Translations under genes and position numbers: made by a program
In this document: positions 36,876 to 46,211 of the stretch, one piece after another
Layout of the letters: the number at the start of each line of letters is the position of its first letter
How positions within the stretch are numbered: position 1 is the first letter of the stretch
Assembly (NCBI RefSeq): GCF_000711225.1
Contig: NZ_JOMG01000002.1
Location: 446,501-510,500, forward strand
Source: Pelobacter seleniigenes DSM 18267
Lineage (GTDB): Bacteria > Desulfobacterota > Desulfuromonadia > Desulfuromonadales > Geopsychrobacteraceae
Reading direction: 5' to 3'
DNA: 64,000 nt
Notes under the pieces: generated by a model
Seen by the model: the letters and a program-made list of their open reading frames with translations, nothing else
What the model was told of the DNA's origin: nothing
The model's database searches: none

Positions 36876-38189
36876 TCACAATTCGCTCGACAGGTAGGAA
36901 TCTTCCAGCGCCTGCTGCTTCATCTTCAAAGCAATCCGTTGCCGGATGCGGGTCGGAATTTCAACATGCAGGCAGAGCGCCTGGGTGCCCAGTTTGCAGG
37001 CCTGCATGCGCTGCAGGGCATTGGCGCCGGCACTCGGTAGCCAGCGGATATTCTCGCGGGGCAGAAAACTGCGCGTTTCCCCGGGCAACATATCGATTAC
37101 TTCGGTGCCCGGGTCAAAGGTCCGACCGACCAGTTGCAGATCGTCACGCAGGCGCAGATGACAGCCCCGCTGGGCATCGCAGCACAGCTGCACAAAAATC
37201 TCTGGCGACAGCTCCCGCATCATCGCCAGGCCCCGCCGAAACCTGCTGTGTGGCCGCAACTCCAGCACTTCGCCCCGCTGCTCCGTATGTCCCAGCTCCG
37301 CCAACTGCGGATAAGGGGGCAACCCGCCCATGCCCACCAGCACCCGGTTGTCTTCGGCATGGGTCCCCACGTAACCATGAACATCAACGATCAGCTCCGG
37401 CTCCGGGCCGCCCAGCTGATTGATATAACGGCACAGGCTTTCTTCATGCTTATAACAGTTTGGCTGGCCATGATCATCGACATACGGATAGATCACATCG
37501 ATATTACTCGGATTAAGCGGCACCCCCCAGGTCTTGAGCTTGGCGAGGTTTTCATCGGTGAGCGGTTCGCGCCCGGAAAAACCCAGGTTGATCAGCGCCG
37601 CCCGGCCCTTGCCGTAGCGCAGAAAATAGAGCGCCACCTCCAGGGTGTGCGGGTCGTAGGGGCCGTGGCTGACGGTCAACACCGGCAATTCCGGGTTGTC
37701 CACCGGCCCTCTCAGCAACAGTGCCCCGCCCGCCTTATCGGCCAGAAACTTGGCCGCAGAGCTGTCCAGCAAACGGCGACAGGGACGCCATTCGGTATCG
37801 CCCGCCGGAATGAACCCGAAAACCTGCTCCAGGACCTTTTCGCGCCAGGTCGGCACAAAGCGCAGGCATTGCCGCGGCATTCGATAATACACATGATAAA
37901 GCGCATGATCCATATAGATGCGGATCTTTTCCCGCCGGATCAGGCTGCAATTGTAACGGTTCTGGGAGGTTTCCAGCAGCCGCTCGGTCAATTCCACGCA
38001 GCCGTCGAAAAAAGCGTCGTCCGGACAAGTTGTAAGGCGTTCAACCTGCTTCAGTTCGCCATAGTCCTCGCGGGCGATCTCCACTTCGAGCCGGTTGAGA
38101 TAGCGCGTAAAGGGCGCATTCTCATCAACTTCGAAATTGCTCATGAACAGCGGTGATATCTGTGCTGGCGTACGGATCGGCTCCGGCAT
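36876..38189 (-). CDS. Conserved protein, possibly an amidohydrolase/metallopeptidase-like enzyme
   Basis: The 437-residue protein has no family I can name firmly. A central alpha/beta region contains LTVSHGPYDPHTLEVALYFLRY and LIVDVHGYVGTHAEDNRV. These resemble metal-binding His/Asp loops of N-formylglutamate amidohydrolase- or zinc-carboxypeptidase-like folds. There is no signal peptide. A cytoplasmic hydrolase is a guess. It lies between pepA and mnmH. Confidence 0.55.
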   Translation of the reverse strand: MPEPIRTPAQISPLFMSNFEVDENAPFTRYLNRLEVEIAREDYGELKQVERLTTCPDDAFFDGCVELTERLLETSQNRYNCSLIRREKIRIYMDHALYHVYYRMPRQCLRFVPTWREKVLEQVFGFIPAGDTEWRPCRRLLDSSAAKFLADKAGGALLLRGPVDNPELPVLTVSHGPYDPHTLEVALYFLRYGKGRAALINLGFSGREPLTDENLAKLKTWGVPLNPSNIDVIYPYVDDHGQPNCYKHEESLCRYINQLGGPEPELIVDVHGYVGTHAEDNRVLVGMGGLPPYPQLAELGHTEQRGEVLELRPHSRFRRGLAMMRELSPEIFVQLCCDAQRGCHLRLRDDLQLVGRTFDPGTEVIDMLPGETRSFLPRENIRWLPSAGANALQRMQACKLGTQALCLHVEIPTRIRQRIALKMKQQALEDSYLSSEL

Positions 38190-38311
38190 CGGTTATCCCA
38201 TCGCTTCGCTTCCAGTTCGGAAACGGGTCGGCTGAACTCCTGCCATTCAGGCATCAACCAACAGGATAACCCTCCGGCGCGGGCCGGGCAAGCCGGGGCG
38301 GGAGAAAAGAT

Positions 38312-39352
38312 TCAGGATGAGGTCAATTTTTCCAGCGCTTCCGCGACCCGCCGAACGCCGCTCGGGAAAGGATCAAGGTCGACTTCGATGCGCTGTTCCG
38401 GCAGCGTATGCAAATAGAGCGGATCGTAATAGCGGACCATCAGCTCACGGGTCAGTAGCTCCCACTCCCCTTGCTGCAGCAATTCGCAAAACTCGGCGAC
38501 GGTCTTTTTCCCGAGCCGTTCCTTGAGCAGCAGCAGCGGCCGTTCAAACTGGGCCCGCAACTGATCACGGGCCGGGTACTCCTCCAGAATGACCTTGATC
38601 CGGGTCTCCAGCGTAGCACTCAGCCATAGACTGGTCTGGACCTGCATGGCTTGGTGAAAACGTTTCGGCACCACCACCCGGCCGATGTGCAAACTCTCCC
38701 CTTCGGTCAGCAGATATGGAGCCGCCGTCAATTGGTTGAGCCGGCTCCAGAGCAGAGCTTCGAACATCTTCTGCGACGGTTGCGGCGCCAGTCCAAGGTT
38801 GCCGAATGCGCTGCCACGGTGGTTGGCCAGCCCCTCCAGATCAACCACCGGATAATCTTCTTTGCCCAGAGCATGCAGCACCCGGGTTTTGCCGACTCCG
38901 GTCAGCCCGCGCAGCACGTAAATCGGCTGCCATTGCTCGGTAGCAAAATAATCGACCACCAGCCGCCGAAATGCTTTGTGCCCGCCAATCAGCTGGCGCG
39001 CCGGGATTCCGGCCAGGTTCAGAAAACAGCAGACCGCATGGGAGCGCATCCCGCCGCGCCAGCAGAACACGATAACTGGATCCTTGCGCCCTTCCTGAGC
39101 CGCTTCGATAGCGGAGATAATCTGGGGAATTTTTGGCGCAACCAGATCCACCCCCAACCGCCGGGCGATCTTACTCCCCTGCTGCTTGTAGACCGTCCCA
39201 ACCTGCGCCCGCTCTTCGTTGGAAAAGATTGGCACATTGATCGCACCGGGGATGGTCGTTTCGGCAAACTCGGCCGGCGTCCTGACATCAACCAGCAATG
39301 CGCCTTTGCGCTGCTGCTCCAGCGCTTTATCCAATTCAATCGGTTCCTGCAT
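38312..39352 (-). CDS. mnmH: tRNA 2-selenouridine synthase
   Basis: The 346-residue protein has an N-terminal rhodanese domain with active-site C97 in FCWRGGMRS and a C-terminal P-loop domain (GLTGVGKT, 149-156). It replaces sulfur by selenium in 2-thiouridine-34 of tRNA-Lys, -Glu and -Gln, using selenophosphate (the SelU/MnmH/YbbB reaction). The N-terminal VDVRTPAEF motif is typical. This shows the cell handles selenium, consistent with the UGA gene at 27.5 kb. It is divergent from the initiator tRNA. Confidence 0.96.
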   Translation of the reverse strand: MQEPIELDKALEQQRKGALLVDVRTPAEFAETTIPGAINVPIFSNEERAQVGTVYKQQGSKIARRLGVDLVAPKIPQIISAIEAAQEGRKDPVIVFCWRGGMRSHAVCCFLNLAGIPARQLIGGHKAFRRLVVDYFATEQWQPIYVLRGLTGVGKTRVLHALGKEDYPVVDLEGLANHRGSAFGNLGLAPQPSQKMFEALLWSRLNQLTAAPYLLTEGESLHIGRVVVPKRFHQAMQVQTSLWLSATLETRIKVILEEYPARDQLRAQFERPLLLLKERLGKKTVAEFCELLQQGEWELLTRELMVRYYDPLYLHTLPEQRIEVDLDPFPSGVRRVAEALEKLTSS

Positions 39353-39504
39353 TTACCTATCGATTCCTGCTGATGGATTTATTTTATTAATACCTGAATG
39401 CAGTGGTTCTACACCAATCGACCCCGAAGAACAATAGTGGAGAAGAAAAGCAGAAAAAAAGGTTGACGATCCAAATCAAATCCTATAGGGTCGTCATCCG
39501 TTGC

Positions 39505-39581
<77 letters not shown>

Positions 39582-39590
39582 AAAACATTC

Positions 39591-39624
39591 AAGGGATTTG
39601 CAGAAAACTGCAAGTCCCTTTTTT
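39591..39624 (+). terminator. Terminator of the initiator tRNA
   Basis: AAGGGATTTGCAG and CTGCAAGTCCCTT form a 13-bp stem with one wobble pair and an AAAA loop, followed by TTTT. Confidence 0.92.
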
Positions 39625-39854
39625 ATTGCCCTTCATTGATTTAAGTATATAATTATACTTAATGATTTTCGGCACCTTTCCACATAAATCCTGCTGAAAT
39701 ACGGAAAATTGACCACAGGGATCACCTGTATAAACAAATTGGGGGGAGCAAATAGTTCCAACCGATTCGCTGGTTTTTTCTTCACTGGTCTAAGAAAGAG
39801 CAATTTATTCCCGTATTTATTGGAGGGGCTTATGTTCTGGAAAGGAGGTTGGAT

Positions 39855-42338
39855 ATGTCAGGAACGAATTCTGATTTGCACAACCAAAATGTCAATTCTG
39901 AGCTTAGCGCCTCCAGTAAAACATTCTTCTCTGAAAATCTGATCAGATATTTCATCAAACACTGCCCTAATGCCGCGGCAATTTATGATCGGAATATGGT
40001 CTGCCTTGCCTGCAGCGATCGTTATCTGTTGGACTATGGGGTGGCGGAAGATCAGGTCATCGGGATAAATCACTATGAAGCCTTTCCAGAAATACCAAAG
40101 AAATGGCGTGACGTTCATCAGCGGGCATTGCATGGCTTTGTTGAAAAAAAGGAGCAAGACTGGTTTACAAGGCCCGATGGATCCACCTGTTACACCAGTT
40201 GGGAATGCCGCCCGTGGTATGACAAAGAGGACAAAATCGGTGGCATAATTCTCTATTCAGAGGTGATCACCGAGCAGGTGCGGGTCTTGAAAGAAGCGAA
40301 GGAGAAGGAAGAACGGGATAAAAAACAACTTGAGGCCGTACTGTCCAACATGGATAACGGGGTTGCCGCATTTGATATGGAGGGTCATTCCATTCATGTC
40401 AACGATGCGCTGGCAAGGATTCTAGGCTACCAAAATAAATCTGAACTGCCATTGGATACCAGCAATTTCGAGAGTTGCTTCCGGCTCTTTTCCTATCCCG
40501 AAAGAAAAGAGATCCCACCTGATAAATGGCCGTGGGCACGATTATCCCGCGGGGAGGCGATAAACAATGAGAAGTGTGTCATCTTGCGGCTTGCCACAGA
40601 CCGGGAGCGGATTATCGAGCAATACGGAACTCTGATCCGCAATGCCAATGGCGACCCGGAGATCGAATTGCTGATGATGACCGATATCACCGAACGCCAA
40701 CAGGCAGAGGAAGAGCTCCGTAAAACCCAAGAGTTTGCCGAGCAGGAGCAGGCCAAATGGCTGGCCATACTTGACCACGTCAGCAATGGCGTTGCAGTCT
40801 TTGATGCTACCGGGAATCAGATTTATGCCAATGGTATTCATGCAGAGATCTATGGCTTTGAAAAAGAAGATAAAACGCCACGGAACTGTCTGAACATTGA
40901 ATTTGTTGTCAGCCGTTTTGCTGTGCAGACCTATCCTGACTACAGGGAGCTAAAGGCCGATGAGTGGCCCGCCTCAAGGGTGCTGGCCGGCGAACACCTG
41001 GACGGAGAGATCATTGATATCAAACGGTTGGACAAGGAGTATCATCGGGTCATGATGATCTCCGGCGTTCCGATTTATAATGCGCAGGGCGAGGTGGAAC
41101 TGGCTGTCATCGTCAGCAACGACATCACTGATCAGATTGAGCGAGAAAAACAGGAAAAACTGATCCAGGAACGTATGGAACAGGCACAGCGACTGGAAAG
41201 CCTGGGAGTTCTGGCTGGGGGCATAGCCCACGACTTCAACAATCTACTCATGGCCATTCTCGGGCATGCCGATATCGCGTTAATGCAGATTCCGAAACTT
41301 TCCCCGGTGACAAAGAACCTGGAAAATATCAAAAACGCTTCCTTGCGGGCTGCAGATCTATGTACCCAACTCCTGGCCTATTCCGGTCAGGGTAGAATTG
41401 AGGAAAAAGAGTTTTCTATCAGCGAGCTGGCCGGTGAAATGGCCCAGATGCTGCAAACCTCTATTGCTAAAAATTGCGCTCTGAACCTGGATCTGGAAGA
41501 GCAGCTGCCAATGACAATCGGTGACTCCTCCCAGGTGCGGCAGATCCTGATGAATTTCGTCATTAATGCCTCCGATGCCATAGGCGACCGTCACGGCACG
41601 ATCAATATTTTGACCACCAGCATGATTTGCGAGCAGTCATATTTCACCGATGACTATGTGATAAAACCTTTAAAACCTGGCCTTTATGTAAAATTGGAAG
41701 TGTCCGATAACGGCCCCGGCATGAATAATGAGACGCTCGGTCGGATCTTTGAGCCCTTCTTTTCCACAAAATTTACCGGCCGGGGATTGGGCCTTTCGGC
41801 TGTCCTTGGAATTATCCGATCCCACGGCGGAGGGCTCAGGGTTCATTCTGAGCTGGGTCGGGGCACAACTTTTGAAGTGTTTCTTCCCGCGCTCCAAAGC
41901 CATGTAAAGAAAGTTCCGGAATGTCCTGATAGAGGCAATACGAAAAAGGACAATTTTGGTGGAAAAGTGCTCCTGATCGATGATGAGGAGCTTGTCTGCA
42001 CGGTCTGTTCAAGTCAGCTTGAAATGCTCGGATTCAAGGTTTTAATAGCCCGAGATGGACAGGAGGGAATTCATATTTATCGGAAAAAGCAGGCAGAGAT
42101 CGATCTGGTTATTCTCGACCTCACCATGCCGAAAATGGGTGGCGAAGAAACATTTCGAATCCTGCGGCAGCTGAATCCTCAGCTGAAGGTCGTCTTGGCC
42201 AGTGGCTTTACGGAGGAAGGTATGACCACCCACTTCTCCGGGGAAAAGCCTTCGGGCTATCTGCGTAAGCCCTATACCCTCAAGCAGCTCTCCAGCATGT
42301 TGTCCGACCTGCTTCCGGACAGGCATACGACACAATGA
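39855..42338 (+). CDS. PAS-rich hybrid histidine kinase
   Basis: The 827-residue protein lacks membrane helices. It contains three PAS domains (about 25-145, 160-285 and 300-430), HisKA with [11 protein letters not shown], HATPase with GRGLGLSAVLG, and a C-terminal receiver with LLIDDE and LVILDLTMPKMGG. It senses a cytoplasmic signal such as redox state or a ligand. I start at the ATG with AAAGGAGG six bases upstream; a TTG lies two codons earlier. The target regulator is not adjacent. Confidence 0.92.
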   Translation: MSGTNSDLHNQNVNSELSASSKTFFSENLIRYFIKHCPNAAAIYDRNMVCLACSDRYLLDYGVAEDQVIGINHYEAFPEIPKKWRDVHQRALHGFVEKKEQDWFTRPDGSTCYTSWECRPWYDKEDKIGGIILYSEVITEQVRVLKEAKEKEERDKKQLEAVLSNMDNGVAAFDMEGHSIHVNDALARILGYQNKSELPLDTSNFESCFRLFSYPERKEIPPDKWPWARLSRGEAINNEKCVILRLATDRERIIEQYGTLIRNANGDPEIELLMMTDITERQQAEEELRKTQEFAEQEQAKWLAILDHVSNGVAVFDATGNQIYANGIHAEIYGFEKEDKTPRNCLNIEFVVSRFAVQTYPDYRELKADEWPASRVLAGEHLDGEIIDIKRLDKEYHRVMMISGVPIYNAQGEVELAVIVSNDITDQIEREKQEKLIQERMEQAQRLESLGVLAGGIAHDFNNLLMAILGHADIALMQIPKLSPVTKNLENIKNASLRAADLCTQLLAYSGQGRIEEKEFSISELAGEMAQMLQTSIAKNCALNLDLEEQLPMTIGDSSQVRQILMNFVINASDAIGDRHGTINILTTSMICEQSYFTDDYVIKPLKPGLYVKLEVSDNGPGMNNETLGRIFEPFFSTKFTGRGLGLSAVLGIIRSHGGGLRVHSELGRGTTFEVFLPALQSHVKKVPECPDRGNTKKDNFGGKVLLIDDEELVCTVCSSQLEMLGFKVLIARDGQEGIHIYRKKQAEIDLVILDLTMPKMGGEETFRILRQLNPQLKVVLASGFTEEGMTTHFSGEKPSGYLRKPYTLKQLSSMLSDLLPDRHTTQ

Positions 42339-42604
42339 CTTGATAAAAACTTTGCCGCAGGATTATTTTCACTATTCTGGTTGCGGATACCAATGATCAT
42401 TTTAGGCAATCATGGCATTTTGTATGATCGCCGCCGGGCTCGCGCTTATCGCCTGTGCACGATATCAACCCGATACTTGTTGAAAGCAAGACAAAGCAAA
42501 GATATCCTTGGAAATCCTGGAGGAAAACCACATTAAGAATGCTGGCTATCAACAGAATTAAGGGACTTGAAAATTCTGCCCAGAGCAATGGAGAAGATGA
42601 GATT

Positions 42605-43204
42605 ATGGACAGCTCACTGCAAAACTTATTGTCTGAATTGGAGCAATTTGGCGAAGAAAACGACCAAGGCACATCCGAACGTTCCCAACGGATGTTAAAT
42701 ATCACCCGCGACACTGGGGAGTTTTTAGCGGTCCTGATCCGTGCAACTCTTGCGCGACAGGTATTGGAAATCGGGACATCCAATGGCTATTCGACCCTTT
42801 GGCTTGCCGATGCCTGCAATGCCATCGGTGGGAAAGTCACCACGGTCGAGCTGTCCGAGCACAAATACAACCTGGCGGCCGAGAACTTCAAGCGCAGCAA
42901 TTTGTCATCCACGATCAGGCAGGTTCAGGAGAACGCGGCTGACTTCCTTTCCAAAAGCGACGAAGGTGCTTACGATCTGATTTTCCTCGACTCGGAAAGG
43001 GTGGAATATCCGGGTTGGTGGCCAGACTTGAAGCGGGTTATCCGACCGGGCGGGCTGCTTGTTGCTGATAATGCCCTCTCGCACCCGGAGGAAATCAAAG
43101 CTTTTATTTTAATGGTCGAAGCAGATCCCGATTTCACCACCAGCCTGGTGCCGGTTGGCAAGGGTGAATTTCTGGCCACGCGCTCAATCGACAAAAATTC
43201 CTGA
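42605..43204 (+). CDS. O-methyltransferase (class I SAM-dependent, family 3)
   Basis: The 199-residue form shows the SAM-binding motif VLEIGTSNGYSTLWLADA, VTTVELSEHKYNLAAENF, YDLIFLDSERVEY and the GGLLVADNAL end typical of COMT-like methyltransferases. Earlier in-frame starts exist at 42455 and 42539, but similarity begins at MDSSLQNLL. The substrate is unknown. It is monocistronic. Confidence 0.82.
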   Translation: MDSSLQNLLSELEQFGEENDQGTSERSQRMLNITRDTGEFLAVLIRATLARQVLEIGTSNGYSTLWLADACNAIGGKVTTVELSEHKYNLAAENFKRSNLSSTIRQVQENAADFLSKSDEGAYDLIFLDSERVEYPGWWPDLKRVIRPGGLLVADNALSHPEEIKAFILMVEADPDFTTSLVPVGKGEFLATRSIDKNS

Positions 43205-43305
43205 CATTGTTTTATATGAAGATCACTTTCATGCCCTGTTAAATAACCAGTATTGATGTCCGAAAATGGCGGGTTCGAAATCACGGTTGATGTATACTCA
43301 ACATC

Positions 43306-44712
43306 ATGAACAGCGAACACGACATATGCTATCAGGCCCTGAAAACCCGTGATGCCCGTTTCGACGGCAGGTTTTTTACCGGGGTATCCAGTACCGGGAT
43401 TTTTTGCCGGCCGATCTGCCCGGCCATCACGCCAAAGCCGGAGAACTGCACTTTTTTTCCTTCCGCTGCGGCCGCCTTACATGCGGGCTTTCGCCCCTGC
43501 CTGCGCTGTCGACCGGAAGCGGCTCCGGCCAGCCCGGCCTGGTTGGGTACGGCAGCCACGGTGCGCCGGGCGGTACGGCTGATTGAAGAAGGGGCGCTGG
43601 ATCACGGCCAATCACTGAGCAATCTCTGTGAGCGCTTTGCGGTGGGGGAACGCCAGTTACGCCGGTTATTCCAGATCCACCTTGGAGCATCTCCGCAACA
43701 AATTGCCCAAACCCAACGCCTGCTGTTTGCCAAAAACCTCGTGACCCAAACCACCTTACCGGTCACGGAGATTGCCCTTGCTGCCGGATTCAACAGCCTG
43801 CGCCGCTTTAACGATGCCTATAAAAAGACCTTCGGCTTTGCCCCGTCCCGCGAACGCAACCTGACCGCTCCACATGAACCTCTGGCAGAAGGGCTGCAGC
43901 TGCACTTTTCCTATCGTCCCCCTTATGATTGGGACGGTTTGCTGGCTTTCTTTCAATCCCGCGCCATTGTACCGGTAGAACAGGTGACCCGGAACAGCTA
44001 CCGGCGACACATCGAAATCGACGGCCAACCGGGTGATATTGAGGTCAGGAATGAAGCGGGTAAAAACCGCCTGCGCTGTACCCTCAGCGGTATTCTGACC
44101 CGCCACTTACATAGGGTCGCGTACAAAATCAGGCGGATGTTCGATGTCGATGCCGACCCGCAGGCGATTGCGACGGACCTTGGCCAGGACCCGGTCTTGC
44201 ACCCGCTCATCGCCGCATCTCCCGGTTTACGTTTGCCCGGCGCCTGGGACAGCTTTGAAATCGCCGTACGGGCGGTGATCGGCCAGCAGATCAGCGTGAA
44301 AGGGGCGCGCACCATCTGCACCCGCCTGGTCGAGCGGGTCGGCCGGAGTCAGTTTCCTAACCCACAGGATATTTTGCGCAGCAACCTGGACGGGTTGGGC
44401 CTCACCGGCCGACGCATCGCAACCCTACAGAGTCTCGCACAGGCCTGGCCCGCTCTGGACACAACCAAGCCGGTCGAGGAGCGCATCGCTGAACTGTGCG
44501 CCCTCCCCGGCATCGGTCCCTGGACGGCTCACTATATTGTCATGCGCAGCGGAGCGGAACCGGATGTCTATCCGGTTGCCGATCTTGGGCTGCTCCGCGC
44601 CCTGGAGAAACTGGCGGTACCGGCAGGTAAAGACGATTTAACAGCACGCGCCGAGAAATGGCGACCCTGGCGGGCTTACGGGGCACTCTACCTTTGGAGA
44701 GTTTTAGGATGA
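43306..44712 (+). CDS. AdaA-AlkA fusion: methyl-sensing regulator and DNA glycosylase
   Basis: The 468-residue protein has an Ada N-terminal zinc domain with C34, C38, C65 and C68, the same spacing as E. coli Ada (38/42/69/72). An AraC-type double HTH (about 85-190) and an AlkA N-domain plus HhH-GPD glycosylase follow (GLPGIGPWTAHYIVMR-like hairpin and catalytic Asp in PVADLGLLRAL). It senses methylphosphotriesters and excises alkylated bases. Its stop overlaps the ogt start (ATGA), so the two are co-translated. Confidence 0.95.
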   Translation: MNSEHDICYQALKTRDARFDGRFFTGVSSTGIFCRPICPAITPKPENCTFFPSAAAALHAGFRPCLRCRPEAAPASPAWLGTAATVRRAVRLIEEGALDHGQSLSNLCERFAVGERQLRRLFQIHLGASPQQIAQTQRLLFAKNLVTQTTLPVTEIALAAGFNSLRRFNDAYKKTFGFAPSRERNLTAPHEPLAEGLQLHFSYRPPYDWDGLLAFFQSRAIVPVEQVTRNSYRRHIEIDGQPGDIEVRNEAGKNRLRCTLSGILTRHLHRVAYKIRRMFDVDADPQAIATDLGQDPVLHPLIAASPGLRLPGAWDSFEIAVRAVIGQQISVKGARTICTRLVERVGRSQFPNPQDILRSNLDGLGLTGRRIATLQSLAQAWPALDTTKPVEERIAELCALPGIGPWTAHYIVMRSGAEPDVYPVADLGLLRALEKLAVPAGKDDLTARAEKWRPWRAYGALYLWRVLG

Positions 44713-45221
44713 TCAGACTTTATGAAGACATCATTGAAACACCTTGCGGAGCTTTATCCATTGTCTTCGATGAGCAGGAAACCCTGCTGCATCTCGATTT
44801 TCCCGATCAGGGAGAGCGCCAGCACCGGCTGCTCTCCAGACGTTATAAAAAGTTCGAACTGGTCAAGCGACACTCACAGCTGATCCGCCCTTGCCTTGAA
44901 GCCTATATGGCGGGGGATTATGCGGCCCTGGAAAAAATCAGTTGTGATCCGGGGGGGAGTCCGTTTCAACGCAGCGTCTGGAAGGCCTTGAAAAACATAC
45001 CGGTCGGGCAAACCATCAGCTATCGGGATCTGGCCATCAGCATCGGCAACCCCAAAGCGGTCCGCGCCGTGGCCCGGGCCAATGCCTTGAATCCGATTTC
45101 CCTGATTTATCCCTGCCACCGGGTGATCGGCGCCAACGGCCAGATGACCGGATACGCAGGCGGGCTGGAACGGAAAAGCTGGTTGCTCAATCATGAAGGA
45201 GTTAAAAATATAGAAGGCTGA
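44709..45221 (+). CDS. ogt: Methylated-DNA--protein-cysteine methyltransferase
   Basis: The 170-residue protein has the acceptor motif PCHRVIG with C136 and the ribonuclease-H-like N-domain. It removes O6-methyl from guanine by self-methylation. The start overlaps the AdaA-AlkA stop by 4 bp; a longer frame from 44658 lies within that gene. Together the two genes form a compact adaptive-response operon. Confidence 0.96.
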   Translation: MIRLYEDIIETPCGALSIVFDEQETLLHLDFPDQGERQHRLLSRRYKKFELVKRHSQLIRPCLEAYMAGDYAALEKISCDPGGSPFQRSVWKALKNIPVGQTISYRDLAISIGNPKAVRAVARANALNPISLIYPCHRVIGANGQMTGYAGGLERKSWLLNHEGVKNIEG

Positions 45222-45282
45222 ACAATTTGACATGGACCGGGTCCTACCGGCAGTCGTGCTCCCTTATCCCCTTGAATCCGGA

Positions 45283-46143
45283 TCATCCCCGCTCAAGCCC
45301 GATCAAATCCATAAACGCCTGCATGGCTTTACCAGGCACTTCATCCCGGCGCCGGACAAACCAGGTGGTCATGTTGGAAATATCCTCCGGCAGGCGGTGA
45401 AAAGAGCAATGATCTTGATACTGCGGCCGCTGCACCACCGACCGCGGGAGAAAGCTGACCCCCATTCCAGCAGCAACACAGCCCATGATCCCTTCCAGCG
45501 AACCAAACTCGACAATCCGGTAAGGAAGCTTGCCCGTTCTCCTGAGCCACTCCTCCAGTTGCTCCCGGTAGCTGCATCCATCCCTGAATACGAGAATTTT
45601 CAGGTTTTCGATCTGCTCAAGCGAGGTGATATCAGACGCTGTCACGAGAACCAGTTCTTCTGCGAATGCCTTTTCGGCAATCAGGCGGTTATGGGTGATC
45701 TCGCCCGCCACAAAGGCACCATCGATCCGGAAGTTAAGCAGTCGCTTCAGCGACTCCAACGAAGAGCCTGTCTCCAGGCTCAATTCAACCCGGGGATAAA
45801 GCTGATGATAATTGATCATGAGAGGAGTCAGGCGTACCGCTGCCGTGGTTTCCATCGTCCCGACCCGCAGCTTGCCTTTGGGCTCATCCTGATCGCTGAC
45901 AAGGTCTTCAGCTTCTTTGGAGAGGCGAACGATCCGTTCGGCATAATCCATCAACAGCAGTCCGGAGTGGGTCAAAACAACCCCTTTGCTTTTCCGATGG
46001 AAAAGGGCGACACCAAGACGCTCTTCCATCTGCTTGAGACGGGTCGTAACATTGGATTGCACACAATGAAGCTCTTCCGCCGCCCGGGAAATGCTCCCGT
46101 TTCTGGCAACAGCCAGAAAAATCTTCAACTCGCTGACTTCCAA
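45283..46143 (-). CDS. LysR-family transcriptional regulator
   Basis: The protein of about 286 residues has an N-terminal HTH (VARNGSISRAAEELHCVQSNVTTRLKQMEERLG) and an effector domain. AAAGGAG touches the ATG at 46149, so the TTG at 46143, six bases beyond it, is a more plausible start. It is divergent from the MFS gene, which it probably regulates. Confidence 0.9.
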   Translation of the reverse strand: MEVSELKIFLAVARNGSISRAAEELHCVQSNVTTRLKQMEERLGVALFHRKSKGVVLTHSGLLLMDYAERIVRLSKEAEDLVSDQDEPKGKLRVGTMETTAAVRLTPLMINYHQLYPRVELSLETGSSLESLKRLLNFRIDGAFVAGEITHNRLIAEKAFAEELVLVTASDITSLEQIENLKILVFRDGCSYREQLEEWLRRTGKLPYRIVEFGSLEGIMGCVAAGMGVSFLPRSVVQRPQYQDHCSFHRLPEDISNMTTWFVRRRDEVPGKAMQAFMDLIGLERG

Positions 46144-46211
46144 GACCATCTCCTTTGCAGATAGAAAATATCAACAACATTCACTTGAACTGATATCACC
46201 AGAACGTTAGA

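Noticed and set aside
37134-38156. 340-codon open frame on the plus strand
   Set aside because: Antisense of the hydrolase-like gene; no domains.
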